This document shows positions 48,426 to 61,723 of a stretch of DNA of 64,000 bases, one piece after another. Position 1 is the first letter of the stretch. Every line of letters begins with the position of its first letter. The translations under genes were made by a program, and so were the position numbers. The stretch spans positions 348,736,700 through 348,800,699 of the forward strand of contig OZ024743.1 of the NCBI GenBank assembly GCA_964016885.1, given 5' to 3'. The notes below the pieces were generated by a model. That model was not told the origin of the DNA and did no database searches. It worked only from the letters and a program-made list of their open reading frames with translations. Source of the DNA: Eledone cirrhosa. Lineage: Eukaryota; Mollusca; Cephalopoda; Octopoda; Eledonidae.

Positions 48426-49054
48426 CTTTCGTGTAAATACATTTCTATTCTTATATCAATATATCTACCTCCCCCTTTATCTACCTGTTTGTCAGTCCGC
48501 CTGTCTGTCTATTCCGCTATCTATCTATCCGTTTCTCTATTTATCTATGAATCTATCTTTATGTTTATCCCTTAAACTCACACTTCATTCACGCCTCTCT
48601 TTCATTTCCTCACCATAGCTGTGTGATTATATCTCTGACACTCCTTCACCGTTTCACCTTTATAATTTATTTTATTGTTTTGCTCTTATTCTAATGTGTG
48701 TCCCAAAAGCCAGGGCAGGGCGTGGCGCCCGGTTGGAGATGGTGAAGAGACCAAAAGGAATTTTCTAGAGGAGCCAATCACTGATGAACATTATTATGAT
48801 TCATGTCCGGTCCGAATGCACTTTCTATAAATCCGCCTTCAAGGTCCTATATTGTTTAAACGTGACCTGACTACGCCTTGGCTTCATTTAAACAACCGAT
48901 ATTAATTCACATCTCAAGGTTATTGCCTTTTCTATTGGTTGTGCTGTTGTTGCAGCTGTTCAGATTGCTGCGGTTACTACTGCTGTTGATTGTGCATTTG
49001 TTATTGATGTTGCTGTTTTATTTTTGTTGTTGTCCTTTTTATGTTGTATGTGGT
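48426..49054. other. Unassigned sequence
   Basis: CTAT-rich near 48470-48560. No gene recognised. Confidence 0.4.
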
Positions 49055-49330
49055 ATGTGGTGGTGGTGGTGTGGTGGTAGTAGTAGTGGTGACGGTGTTG
49101 GTGGTGGTATGTGGTGGTGGTGGTGGTGGTGGTGGTGGTGGTGGTGGTGGTAGTGGTAGTTGTAGTGGTGCTGGGGTGATGGTGTTGGTGGTGGTTGTGT
49201 TTTTAGTGGTAGTGGTGGTGGTGTTGAATGTGTTGGTGGTGGTTGTGGTAGTGGTAGTAGTGGTTATTGTTGTTGTTGTTGTAGTGGTGGTGGTGGTGTT
49301 GCTGGCTGTTGTGAAGCTGGTGTCTTTGTT
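49055..49330. repeat. (TGG)n/(TAG)n/(TTG)n low-complexity tract
   Basis: Trinucleotide repeats dominated by TGG, reading as Val/Gly/Trp-rich frames. Confidence 0.9.
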
Positions 49331-49744
49331 TAAACAGTCCTATGAAAGAAATATAGAGTATTGAATTCTGAGACCCATCGGGGTATATTCAGTAGTCTAT
49401 GTATAATGAAATGTTGCACGGGGAAGAAAAGCTGGACAGTATAGTGTCATATTGTTTAGTGTAGTGCAGGAAAATGTTGTTGATAATGTAGTGTCAAGTA
49501 GTGTAGTGGACATACCGAATAACTGAGACATTCATCGTCGAAGCAGATGTAGGTCCTTTAATCTATTATTTTGTTTTTGATAGAATTGACACAATGCTTT
49601 CATTTATGTCACAGTATTATGCAATACATTCCAATATTCCATGGTAACTCTGAGTCGATTTGCCGTTTTAGATGCATGTGTATAAACTGAAAATATGTAT
49701 GTCTTCAGAAGTGTCAATGATCAATTCGCAATCATTTGCGTAAA
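49331..49744. other. Unassigned sequence
   Basis: The phrase TAGTGTAGTG recurs near 49445-49510 and again near 51750-51785. No further support. Confidence 0.35.
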
Positions 49745-49885
49745 GAAACATAACTTAATTGACCCCGAGAGGGCGAAAAGAACAATTGACGTCGTTGTGA
49801 TTTGAACTCAGAGCTGGGACGAATAGAACAAGACATTTTGCATTACGCTCTAATAATTCTGCCAATTCCCTGTTTTTTTTTATGT
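49745..49885 (-). mobile_element. tRNA-SINE (family B)
   Basis: TTGACCCCGAGAGGGCGAAA, box-B-like GTGATTTGAACTCAGAGC and CATTTTGCATTACGCTCTAA then TTCTGCCAATTCCC form a minus-strand tRNA-derived head. Its anticodon-side sequence is distinct from family A. Confidence 0.65.
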
Positions 49886-50536
49886 GTTATGCATAAGAAT
49901 GTGCTTATATAACAATATTGGCATGCAAAAGAAACGTTATAACAGAAATCTGATTACTGACAGAAAAATTGTATCGATGGCTACGTGTACAAAAAAGATA
50001 CACAGCTTACTGACAATAAAACGCCACAATTAACATCACTACCAGCAACAACGATGACGATGAAGACGATGATGAAATCGACAATAACATTAGCAATAAA
50101 ACTAAACTAACAGTAGATTAAAGCAAAACAGTCACATCCTGGCCATAGGGGTCAAATTTCCTTTAAAAATAACAACAAAAACCACTTAGGGAAATATAAT
50201 CATAATAATACAAAAACGACTAGATGACCGTAGCTGAAAGACCTTTGAACACAGGTCAACATGAAGAAATATGACCAAGGGCAAAATAAGAGCGAAAACA
50301 ACAACATAACATCTACGACTAGAAAAATAACGAATATACCAGCTGCAGGCAAAGAAGTTGATTGATGCATAATAAAAGCTAAACAATATAGAACCGTCTA
50401 TACAGTTATCAGTTAAGGCCTGGAGCTCACTAAATTACCCACACTTATACATACGTACACACCTACACACAAGCACATATATATTTTAGCTGTTGAAACG
50501 GTAAAATTTCAGTCGTCGGAATCCGGTCGCTTTATT

Positions 50537-50540
<4 letters not shown>
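49886..50540. other. Unassigned sequence
   Basis: AAC/GAC-rich near 50030-50110; nothing else recognised. Confidence 0.4.
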
Positions 50541-50595
<55 letters not shown>

Positions 50596-50753
50596 CAAAT
50601 AGTGAGTTATATGTATATATATAGAGAGAGAGAAAGAGGTGTATATCGTATTTGAATATATATATATATATATATATATATCCTATTTGTATATATATAT
50701 ATATATACATGCATGCATACATACATACATACATACATACATACATACATACA

Positions 50754-50784
<31 letters not shown>

Positions 50785-50790
50785 TTATAT
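50541..50790. repeat. (TA)n tracts and (ACAT)n microsatellite
   Basis: TA at 50541-50594, 50659-50683 and 50690-50707, then about 75 bases of the tetranucleotide ACAT. Confidence 0.95.
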
Positions 50791-52181
50791 ACATACACAC
50801 ATACATACATATCCATTTATATCCATACATATATATGTCCCTGCGAATTTTTATGAATTAAACTAATGCCCATCTGTTTATATTCACATGGGCATGTGCA
50901 TGTGTCTGCGTCTGTGCATGTTTAGCCAATATGTGAATTACTCCGTACAAATTGAGTATAAATGTATAGCTGCATTGCGTGGAACCTGTATATCTGTGTA
51001 TGTATGCTTTGCACATGTGAGTGTTTAAGCCTATGTTACTGGGAGATTGCTAAGCCTATGTATGAGTTACAGCTGGAACTTCGCACTAAATGTAATTAGA
51101 GCAGCGTGATTGAGGGTAGTGTGTAGTAGAATATGTAGCATATAAAGATTGGACCGGCTTAACTGGATTCAATACCTCCGCCAGTCACATCCCTTGCAAG
51201 CGGGGCATGCCCTGCTTTCGCAAATGTAATTATGAAAATATTTAAAGGTCAATAAAACCTGGCTTGTTTTTCAGTCAGAGAACGGTAATATCGGAGTAAA
51301 TGAACTATTTCAACAAAGACAACAATAACAGCAATAACAAAAATCAAGAAAATGACATATAAAAAAAAAATATCAACTACGAATACACCAACAAAAACGA
51401 CAAATGCAACAACAACAACAAATAAAACATTATCGACGACGACAAAAGGCAACAAAAAATACAAAAACAGCAATAAATATGTGTTAAATTTTTAGAATGC
51501 GGAAAACGATGACAACTTTAGCAATAGCAGTGACAACAATATTAACAACAATAATAAGATACAATAAAAAGTACATCAATTTAACAAGAGAAATATAATG
51601 AGCAGCACCACAGTAACAGCAATAACATCAGACTTGAAAACAAAACGTACTACGTGACAGTGTGGGAAAATACCATTTTGTCGTCTCTCGATTTGTTACT
51701 AATAGCATGCAAAAGATACACTGTAGTCATAAAAAATGGAACGCACATTGGATAATATAGTGTAATATAGTGTAATGCAGTGCTCATGGCTGGAACGGCT
51801 TTGATTGTCTCTTTTCTCAGTTAGAGTTAAACAGGCCTCAAACAAAAAAAATAGCCTTTGATAGATCATTGAATCTCTAATACTAACGACTGTACTCACT
51901 GACCACCGATATTACCTATTCACTTCGACGTGGAACCTCCTGCTCAAACTCATTAATATTTTCCTTTTTAATTCAAAGGACTCACAGCCTTTATTATTCT
52001 TTTCCTCCAACTAGGAAAACAGGAAAATCTACTTCGTAGATTCGAGACACATACGAGGGCTGCGCGATTTCAGAGACAGGTTTGATCACCACATCGATCA
52101 TGCCTCGAGCTGGTCGCCCCACATACAATTGTAATATGTCCAATAAATTCCTTTCGTCGCAACACTGATTCTCTTTTTCCT

Positions 52182-52186
<5 letters not shown>
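50791..52186. other. Unassigned sequence
   Basis: CAA/AAC-rich patches at 51310-51480 and 51530-51640. No gene or RNA recognised. The segment near 52020-52180 is less AT-rich and could be leader sequence of the Penelope-like element, without proof. Confidence 0.4.
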
Positions 52187-52213
<27 letters not shown>

Positions 52214-52300
52214 CTGGATTACCTATAACGATAACTTATTATCCCATATACATATATATATACATATATACATTTATATATATATATATATATACTAACC

Positions 52301-52368
<68 letters not shown>

Positions 52369-52373
52369 TAACC
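52187..52373. repeat. (TA)n microsatellites abutting the Penelope-like ORF
   Basis: Several TA tracts separated by short unique spacers. The phrase ACTAACCCTT occurs twice (near 52294 and 52367), so the 5' part of the element was partly duplicated through the repeat. Confidence 0.9.
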
Positions 52374-53684
52374 CTTAAGGAACATATGTTCAAATTTAAT
52401 GGAAAAACATATGCCCAAGAGGAAGGAGCAGCCATTGGTGTTAGCATTGCAGGCGACATAGCTAACTTATTCATGGTATGGTGGGACAGTAGACTTAAAC
52501 TCAAACTTAAAGAACAATTAGAAGACCCCTTAACCCTGATAATGTACTCCCGCTACGTTGATGATATAAACATCGTAGTTAAGACACCCCCACTAGAGAA
52601 CAGTCAGGAACTAGAGAAAAACACAATGGAAAGCATCCAGCAAATAGCAAACTCCATCCACCAGAACATTAGAGTTACTATAGACTACCCAAGTAAACAC
52701 CCCAACCATCGATTACCTGTACTAGACACAGAGCTCTGGTTAGATACCATTAACAACAAAAACCAAATCCTCCATTCCCATTATGCCAAACCCATGACTT
52801 CCAAACATCTGATCCACCGAAACTCGGCCGTTTCGGACCATACCAAAATCAACATACTGATTGCGGATTTGGTACGGGTGATGAGAAATGTGTCCCGCAT
52901 GTGCAACCCCGAAGAACTAGAGAGACACATACAACACTTCATCCACCGTATGCAGTTCTCTGGCTACAATCAGAGAGTTAAAATCAGAGTGTATAGAGGA
53001 GCCAGAACCAAATGGGGAAAAATCGGAAATAATGACATAAATGGGACCTGCCCCTTGTATAGGAGCAAATTTTGGAATAGAATAGAAAGAACTAGGAACA
53101 AGGCTAATAGAATAAACTCATTGTATGATAGCAATAAATACCAGAGTGTAATGTTCATCGATACAACCCCTAGAGGTGAATTAGCTTACAAATTTAGAAG
53201 GGCCCTAAATAAACATAAACTCAATATTAAGATAGTAGAAAGACCAGGTACCTCCGTAAAAAAACTTATTAGCAAGACTTACCCTTTTCAAAGACCCTCA
53301 TGTATAGATAAGAAGCGTATAACCTGTAAAATAAGCCCCCATATTAACTGTAAAACTAGAAATGTAGTGTATAGCATAAGATGTACTGAAGGACAATGTA
53401 GAGACAAAAATATAGTGTACATAGGTGTGACAGCTCGTAGTGTAGGGGAACGGATAAATGAACACTGGCGAGACCTTCAAGATATTAAAGAATCATCTGT
53501 ACTCTACCAACATGCTAAAATAGAACACAAGGGTAAATTAGAAAACATAGAAATAAAAATAGAATCTATTCACAGAAAAGACGCAATGTTTAGACAAATT
53601 ACAGAGGCAATAAACATAAAAGAATTACAACCAAAATTAAATAGAAAATATGAGTGGAACAGCAACATCACAACTTACAATTAA
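52374..53684 (+). CDS. Penelope-like element: reverse transcriptase with C-terminal GIY-YIG endonuclease, 5'-truncated but uninterrupted
   Basis: One open frame of 432 codons runs from ATG 52386 and stays open upstream into the TA tract (LKEHMFKFNGKTYAQEEG), so this ATG is not the real start. Residues 10-35 hold QEEGAAIGVSIAGDIANLFM. The catalytic box is YSRYVDDINIVV at about residues 53-64. A thumb-like region with RMCNPEELERHIQHFIHRM follows. Near residue 305 are three Cys (CIDKKRITC, INC). The GIY-YIG nuclease follows: VVYSIRC, NIVYIGVTARSVGERINEH, then LYQHAKIEHKG and FRQITEAINIKELQPKLN. Penelope-like proteins combine exactly these domains. N-terminal RT motifs are missing. Stops or shifts are absent, which is unusual in this window and suggests recent insertion or constraint. 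Confidence 0.88.
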   Translation, partial: LKEHMFKFNGKTYAQEEGAAIGVSIAGDIANLFMVWWDSRLKLKLKEQLEDPLTLIMYSRYVDDINIVVKTPPLENSQELEKNTMESIQQIANSIHQNIRVTIDYPSKHPNHRLPVLDTELWLDTINNKNQILHSHYAKPMTSKHLIHRNSAVSDHTKINILIADLVRVMRNVSRMCNPEELERHIQHFIHRMQFSGYNQRVKIRVYRGARTKWGKIGNNDINGTCPLYRSKFWNRIERTRNKANRINSLYDSNKYQSVMFIDTTPRGELAYKFRRALNKHKLNIKIVERPGTSVKKLISKTYPFQRPSCIDKKRITCKISPHINCKTRNVVYSIRCTEGQCRDKNIVYIGVTARSVGERINEHWRDLQDIKESSVLYQHAKIEHKGKLENIEIKIESIHRKDAMFRQITEAINIKELQPKLNRKYEWNSNITTYN

Positions 53685-55028
<1,344 letters not shown>

Positions 55029-55039
55029 TATATATATAT

Positions 55040-55215
55040 ATATAAGCAAGTATTGCACCAAGAAAAAATATAAACGTCGGCGTGAAGGAGATTGAAAATG
55101 TATCTGCTTTAACATATGTTTCTGTATTTATTTTAATAGTCTACATATGCCGACTTCAATATATATTGTTCAATCATATGGCAATACTTAACTATTTATC
55201 ACACTTCATCAGAAA
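55040..55215. repeat. Imperfect fold-back segment
   Basis: AAGTATTGCACCAAG near 55045 and GGCAATACTTAAC near 55181 are inverted copies, as are ACGTCGGCG and ATGCCGACTT further in. The minus strand carries CTGATGAAGTGTGA near 55209, but the GAAA block is GAAC, so the ribozyme core is incomplete. Confidence 0.5.
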
Positions 55216-55523
55216 GCCTATAACAGTGGAAATAACTGTTGATTACGCAGTAGAATTCAGGAATCGAATTTTCGTTTAAGAAAATGTAAATAAGTTAAAA
55301 ATAGGATGAAATACAGTCAGTTAGTGTGATAGAAGAGAGGAAAGGGAGTGGAGGTAAAGAGTTTTACATTATCACTCTGCGTGCTTAGATGTGTATGTTT
55401 TCATTTTTATATACTGTTAAAGTATCAATATATATTTAAAATGTATAATTATCATGATTTTTTCAATTAATAAGCTAAATGGACCTTGGATTCAGAGCAT
55501 CAATTATTCGAATTTAAAATCTA
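55216..55523. other. Unassigned sequence
   Basis: Nothing recognised. Confidence 0.4.
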
Positions 55524-55691
55524 TCGTATTTCCCGTCGTCAAATACGCAAGATTTTCCCTAAAATAAGTCTCAAAAATCTATCATGTGTCCTGGAGGCGG
55601 AAGTTTGTTAATTATTTCTTTCCAAATTTGCGGTTGTCAAAACTAGGGTGCGTCCTCGAGGACGAAGCGTCTTCCGCGCCGGGAAATACGG
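55524..55691. mobile_element. Small inverted-terminal-repeat element (MITE), possibly hAT-type
   Basis: The ends TCGTATTTCCCGTCG and CGCGCCGGGAAATACGG are inverted repeats. Flanking octamers AAAATCTA and TATATCTA agree at six of eight positions, which would suit an 8-base duplication. At 168 bases it is too short to code for a transposase. Confidence 0.5.
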
Positions 55692-55897
55692 TATATCTAG
55701 AGGGGGGTAAAATCATATATCGTAATTGATGAACTGAACAAAGATTCGTTGAGCTTATTTATCGAGAAACATGTTCCTCATACATATTAAATATGTATTG
55801 ATCCTTTAACATAATACATAACTACTCCGAATTTATTAATTTGTTGAGTTGCTTTACGTGTGACTGGTGCTTCGGAGCTCTTTCTAGCACATATTAC
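55692..55897. other. Unassigned sequence
   Basis: Nothing recognised. Confidence 0.4.
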
Positions 55898-56061
55898 CTG
55901 GTAGCGTCGGTCGCCATGCTTTGACGTATAGCGTTACGGCCCTTGCCATTCTGAGTTCAAATCCCGCCGAGGTTAACTTTGCCTTTCATCCTTACGGGGT
56001 CGATAAAATAAAGTACCAGTAATGTACTGGGGAATAGCAGGCCTAGTGCCAAAGGTAGAAA
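55898..56061 (+). mobile_element. tRNA-derived SINE (family A)
   Basis: Slightly 5'-truncated plus copy with GAGTTCAAATCCCGCCGAGG and GGGGTCGATAAAATAAAGTA, ending AAGGTAGAAA before the CAATTATATATTTG repeat. Confidence 0.95.
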
Positions 56062-56075
56062 CAATTATATATTTG

Positions 56076-56257
56076 GCAGTTTAGCTAGAGGGTCTACATC
56101 TATGCTTTTCATCAAAGATTTACATCCCTTTATGGTTTGAGTTCAAATCCCGCCGAGGTTAACTTTGCCTTTCTTCTTTACGGGGTTTGTAAAATAAAGC
56201 ACCAGTAATACACTTAATACACTGGGATAATTGCTGGCCTTGTGCCAAAAGTAGAAA
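56076..56257 (+). mobile_element. tRNA-derived SINE (family A) inserted in the tail of the previous copy
   Basis: Same orientation. CAATTATATATTTG occurs at 56062-56075 and 56258-56271. The left copy includes the end of the upstream SINE, so this SINE used that tail as its target. Confidence 0.9.
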
Positions 56258-56271
56258 CAATTATATATTTG

Positions 56272-56963
56272 TTATAACAGACCTGGCCGTAAAACGTTTT
56301 TGACATTATGTGGAGTAGAGATTTAAAATAAACACTCTGCTCTTGACTGATATAAAGTTATTTTATATAGTGTACGATATATATTAAGAAAATGTATCTG
56401 ATGATTACATCCTTGTCTTTTGTTGTTTTACCAAAATCAAAAGTTGGTTGGTAATTGATAGTTCATTACAGCTATGTAAGGAAGAAATAACTTTCTTCAC
56501 ATTAAAGTTCGTACATTTTCCTGGATATAATTTGCATTATATATGTGCAAAAAGGCCTGCCAATTAAGACTTAATGTTACGGCAATTCGGGGATGGTTTG
56601 AGGTTACAATAACACTGAATTGGCAGGCCATCCTCGTATCAAATCGATCCCCTATTTGATATCTTATTTTATCTGTTCGTGTTCGCCGTAATCTTGTTAT
56701 CTTATGGAATTAATTATTCAATTAACACCTGATGAAATCACTTAAGTCTTGCATTATATTAGGATGATGAAGTTGGGCCATCGAAATATGTATAGTGTTT
56801 TTGTGGAATTACAATTCAAAACAAAATTCCCAGTCCGATCTTATATTTTGAATGAATAGTTGACTCAATTCCTGCACCAGTCACGAGATATGACATCTCT
56901 GACGGTTGATTTACATAAGGTCGAGTGTTTTAATTCATTGCATCATCGATAGGTAAACAACCT

Positions 56964-56968
<5 letters not shown>
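56272..56968. other. Mostly unassigned; small inverted repeat and decayed hammerhead-like block
   Basis: GGCCTGCCAATT near 56551 and its complement AATTGGCAGGCC near 56616 form a 12-base inverted repeat. Near 56757-56795 the string ATGATGA, a spacer, then CGAAATATGTATA repeats the 3' half of the 26381 hammerhead candidate but lacks C3. Confidence 0.45.

Positions 56969-57045
<77 letters not shown>
56969..57045. repeat. (TA)n microsatellite
   Basis: Uninterrupted TA repeat. Confidence 0.95.
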
Positions 57046-57050
<5 letters not shown>

Positions 57051-57178
57051 GGAAGTAGAAAATTGATTATTGTAATCCAGTTCGTAGTTAAGACACCCAG
57101 TTTCATGGACGGTTTCAACGTACAGTTAGGGGTTACTCCACAAGTTTGAAAGAATCACGTTCAATCTTGGAGTGTAAA

Positions 57179-57423
57179 GGATAAAAGAGAAAACACAGGT
57201 AAGCATTAAAAAAAGGATTTTATCCAGGTATTTACGACCGTTTCATTGGTTAACCATAGGTTTGTACACGTCAAAATTTTGAAAATTTGGCCGTGTACAA
57301 CAATTATTATTGAGTGGCTGCTATTTGCAGTATTGCAATATAAGGTTGCACTTACCAATGAAACGGTCGTAAATACCTGGATAAAATCCTTTTTTTAATG
57401 CTTACCCGTGTTTTCTCTTTTAT

Positions 57424-57426
<3 letters not shown>
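57179..57426. mobile_element. Fold-back element with about 72-bp arms
   Basis: 57179-57250 and 57355-57426 are near-perfect inverted copies (one mismatch seen), with a spacer of about 100 bases, between two TA tracts. Both arms carry AATGAAACGGTCG, again a GAAAC block next to GUC. Confidence 0.85.
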
Positions 57427-57462
<36 letters not shown>

Positions 57463-57717
57463 GGAAAAAATGAAACGAAATTTCATTTCTCACCCTTAGT
57501 ACGGCTGTTACTTAAATATAAGTATGTATACGTACATACATATATGTATATAGACGTACAGTAGTATGTATATATATATATACATACATGCACACATATA
57601 ATATATGTACGTGTGGATTTACCGAACATTTATTATAATGTTCGGTGTGTTTGTAAAACATCCCGAATTAAGCCGTACAGTGTTTAGCAACCATCGTTGC
57701 CCTTTTGGTCAACACTG

Positions 57718-57766
<49 letters not shown>

Positions 57767-57771
57767 ATATG
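57427..57771. repeat. (TA)n tracts with TACATA-rich spacer
   Basis: TA at 57427-57456 and 57722-57771, with irregular TACA/TATG in between. Confidence 0.7.
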
Positions 57772-58950
57772 TATTCTAAAAATAATATTTCATTTAAAAA
57801 AAATAAAAGTTGAAGAAAACCTTTTTTATATATTTTTTTTTAATTTGAACTTAAAGTTTTTGAGGAACTTTCAAAGTTTTCAAGTATTTATAGGTTTTGC
57901 CGTCTGAAGAGCTCAGGCTATCGTAATTGATTGTCGTCGGTGAAATATGTCTAACGGGGTTTTAAATAGACCTGAATCAACTGATTATGGCCTCTGATTT
58001 TTTAAGAATATATAATCCTCCGGTGTGAAACATTTTTACGGGTCGTTGATCGCTTCGTTTTATCTGCTTCATAGCCAACCGACAATGTTGTTGTCCACAC
58101 AACCCTAGTCGGGTAATTTCAATACCCAATCAATATATCTAAAAGCTACTAAACGGTGACACTAAGAAAAGTTTAACCTGTCTTGACTAACCCTCTGTGA
58201 TCCATAAAACCGAAATATATATAGGATTATGAAAAGTTGAATATATGATATTCTTCCAAACACCTTCAGTATCACAATTTACATAATTCGAACTCAAACT
58301 GAAAATACACACAAACGCGTCAAAAGAGTAACGAGATCTAACACCCATAAATTCTCTTCTTATTTTCAACGAATATAAAAATGTTCAACAATAAAACTCC
58401 AACCACTATCTATAAAAAGATATTATCTCAAACCGGACAATCCTACTTACAACTATAAAAATATCATTTCAACCCCTAGAACACAGAACAGCACATACGT
58501 TTCATCGCTAGTAATAACAAAAATTCAGACAAAGGTGCAATAATTTATCTGCTGGAACAAATAAATCCATTCTTTGTGTTGAAATATAATATACAGTAAT
58601 AACAATTATTTCAGTTCTACCGAAAAAACTATGACACGTTCCTTATCTATTAAAAATCACTAAACTCTTTGAACACGAAATATTCTAATTTTGCCTGAAT
58701 ACTACTGCTTAAGCCCCAGCAATATAATTTCATGACACAAATAGTTGACTAAACTACTATCTTTATAAAAAAACTCTAACTAATACTTGAACGGGAATTG
58801 GTCCTCTAACACAGTACCCTCCTAATGTTTTATCTCAATGTACAACGACCCAAATTTGCCTCCGAATTATGTTTGCCTTCCGAAGAGCTGCGAAATGCAT
58901 GATTTTTTCAGCTGAGTGCTCAGTAAATTATGAATTATATAATCCCCCTC
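57772..58950. other. Unassigned AT-rich sequence
   Basis: No reading frame, RNA gene or repeat recognised. Confidence 0.4.
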
Positions 58951-59000
58951 TTGACTGATGCGGTTCATGGCAATAATAGCGAAACACGTGTAAAAGGTGA
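58951..59000 (+). other. Degenerate hammerhead-like core
   Basis: CTGATGC, about 20 bases, then GCGAAACACGTGTAAAAGG. GAAA and a self-complementary ACACGUGU stem III are present, but A9 is C and stem I is weak, so probably inactive. Confidence 0.35.
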
Positions 59001-59238
59001 TCAAATAAACGAAACAACCTATTCAAAGCCTCTGGGATGATTCCACTGTATTCCGCTCACACACATGCTATATATATATATATATGAATTGTTCACATGA
59101 AAATTCATTGCTTAACCATAGGTTTTCTGGCGAGACAGTCTTGCATATATACAAGCCATATATGCTAGCCATACCTTCAGGCGAACTATATTACAATATA
59201 CAATCGTAAATATAGGTTTCTTAAATATGATCCTAGTA

Positions 59239-59276
59239 GAAGAAGAAGAAGTAGTAGTAGTAGTAGTAGTAGCAGC

Positions 59277-59343
<67 letters not shown>
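59239..59343. repeat. (TAG)n microsatellite
   Basis: About 30 TAG units with a few GAA and CAG interruptions. Confidence 0.95.
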
Positions 59344-59344
<1 letters not shown>

Positions 59345-59466
59345 GAACGCCTGCAACAACAATACCAATAAAATGTAGCAAAATATTAATGAATAAATAT
59401 AAAACATTCCGTTTAAATTGTATTTTCTGTGTAAGTATTTATTTAAGTACACATACACACACACAT

Positions 59467-59468
<2 letters not shown>

Positions 59469-59528
<60 letters not shown>
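59469..59528. repeat. (TA)n microsatellite
   Basis: Uninterrupted TA repeat after a short CA patch. Confidence 0.95.
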
Positions 59529-59531
<3 letters not shown>

Positions 59532-60569
59532 ATAAAATAACAGATTTATTTAATGAAAATTTGCTCTAGGGTTCTTATATATTTGATATATATTTATCCT
59601 TATCGAGCCCTCTTCGGATCTTAGTCTTCACATTCATTATTATTACTATATATTTGTATATATATATGTGTGGGGCTGTCTGTCTCTTTGTGTGTGTGTG
59701 TGTGTGTGTGTGCATGTGTTGTTTTATATGTGTGTAGACACGTTCATGTACGTGTAGAGATGGTATTACATCTGTGTATATATATGTCTAGTGCCGTTGT
59801 TACATTTATGCACGGGAGCATGTGTTTGTATTCGTACAAGGGTATGCTTGCGTGGGTCTTTGTTGTTTCTATTGTGTGGCTGTTCTATTATTTGCGAGTG
59901 TACGTGTGAATATGTGTATGATGGTGCTATTCAGTGTATATTTGTTTTGTTGCATGTATGTCTGCGTATGTGTATAGTAGTTTTTAAGTCTGTTCTTTTG
60001 CGTGTGTACCTATTATGTTAATATGTGCGGATCTACTTATTATGTGCATGTGTGTTTGTGTATGTGTGCATACATTTGTATATATGTATTTTGATTTTGT
60101 GTATGTGTATCTGTGTTTATATGTGTATTCATATGCAGGTCTACACATTGACAAGTGTGGATGTATTTATGTATTTCTTACTTTCCTTTATCTGTGCATG
60201 TATGTGCATATGTATTTGTATATGTCTGTGTACGCATGTGTATGTATACATGCGCGTATCCATATGCATGTGTGTATGTTCGTATACTTGCGTCTGTGCA
60301 CCACATATGTATTTGCTTCTATGTACGAATATGTCTATGTGTGTTTTTGTATGAGTGATTGGGTGTGTGTATGTGTGTGCGTGACGGTTGGGGAGTCGTT
60401 GGTAGGGAAAGAAGTGGGAAGGTGTTGGAAGTTGGAACATGTGGTGGCTGGAGGCGGTTTTTCATTGTAAATATTGTAAGATAGGGGTGCGTACGATGGT
60501 GAAGAGTGAAGTATGGGGTAGTAATAGGGTGGGCAACAGAAGACGGAAGGAAGGGTTAAATTAAAAAGG
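59529..60569. repeat. Degenerate (TG)n/(TATG)n-rich sequence
   Basis: From about 59665 to 60390 nearly all sequence is GTGT, GTAT and TGTG mixtures, a long decayed microsatellite. Cys/Val/Tyr-rich frames here are artefacts. Confidence 0.7.
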
Positions 60570-61310
60570 AAGAGGTAGCGATGGTGACGATAGTGGTTGT
60601 GGTTGTAATCATGATGAGGAGAGGGATTGTGATGTTGGTGTTAGTGGTGCTGTTTGTGGTGGCACTAGTGACTGTAGTGATGTTGATCGTGATGGTTGTT
60701 CGTGAGGATGTTGTTCGCGATGGTTGTGGTCCATGTGGCGGTGGTGATGTTGATTGTGGCGGGGGTAGTCCTGGTGGTGAATGTGTTTGTCGTGATAATG
60801 ATGATGGTGGTGATAGATGTGGTGAGAGTGGTATTATAATAGAGGTGATGGTGTCAGTTCCGTGGTAGTGCAGTTCAAAGTGATGTTACTAGTGGAGGTG
60901 TTGTAGGTAGTAGTGGTTAGAGTGTTAGAGATGGAAGTTGTGGGAGGCTGGCTGGTGGTAGTATCCTTTGTGTTGTTGGTGCTGGAGGTCGATATAGAGA
61001 TGGTTGTTGTGTGGTTAACGGAAGAGGTGTAGATGGTGGTAATGATGTCGATGGGGTAATAGAAATAGAGGTGGAAGTTGTGCTGATGTTGATGTTGGTA
61101 GTGGTAGCAGCGGTAGTGGTGTTCGCAGTAGTAATGATTATGGTGGAAGAGATAGGCGTGGTAATAGAAGTGGTGGTGGTGGGAGTAGTGATAGTCGTAG
61201 TAGTGTTGGTAATGTTAGTGAACATGATGGTAGCGCCGGAGATAATGATGGTTCTTGTGGTGGCTGTTTTTGTGGTAGTGGTAGAAGCAGTAACTGCGAT
61301 AAGACCACGA
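60570..61310. repeat. (GGT)n/(GTA)n/(GAT)n low-complexity sequence
   Basis: Irregular trinucleotide-like GTG, GTA and GAT repeats over about 740 bases. Confidence 0.75.
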
Positions 61311-61590
61311 GGAAAGAAAATTGATGAAAAGTGGAAAGGAGAGAAAAAGAACACAAAGAAGAATGTCAGAAGAAAATGGGAAAACACAGGGACGAAATAA
61401 TAAACATATAATAAAAACAATATCAACACAAACACAATAAAAATATGAGTAAAGATATATAATTATAAATGAAAAATGTAATACAAAATAAATAAATCTA
61501 TGAACAAAAATGAAATAAATAGAAATATGAACAAAAATGAACATCCAAACATTTGAAATTGGAAATCTAGTCGTGCCAACATAAATAACT
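61311..61590. other. A-rich low-complexity sequence
   Basis: AATAAA- and GAAA-rich, nothing else recognised. Confidence 0.5.
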
Positions 61591-61707
61591 ATTATAATAG
61601 TCGATCACTATAAATAATAGTTGAGAAAATCTGTCTATTTTTCCCGTCTCCAGGGGTACTTTAACCGAATCGCTCAACCATTATTTATAGGGATCAACTA
61701 CTATTAT
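61591..61707. mobile_element. Small fold-back (MITE-like) element
   Basis: 61591-61625 and 61673-61707 are inverted copies matching at 30 of 35 positions around a 47-base spacer. The SINE that follows inserted at its right edge. Confidence 0.6.
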
Positions 61708-61723
61708 ATTCTTTTACGTTGGA

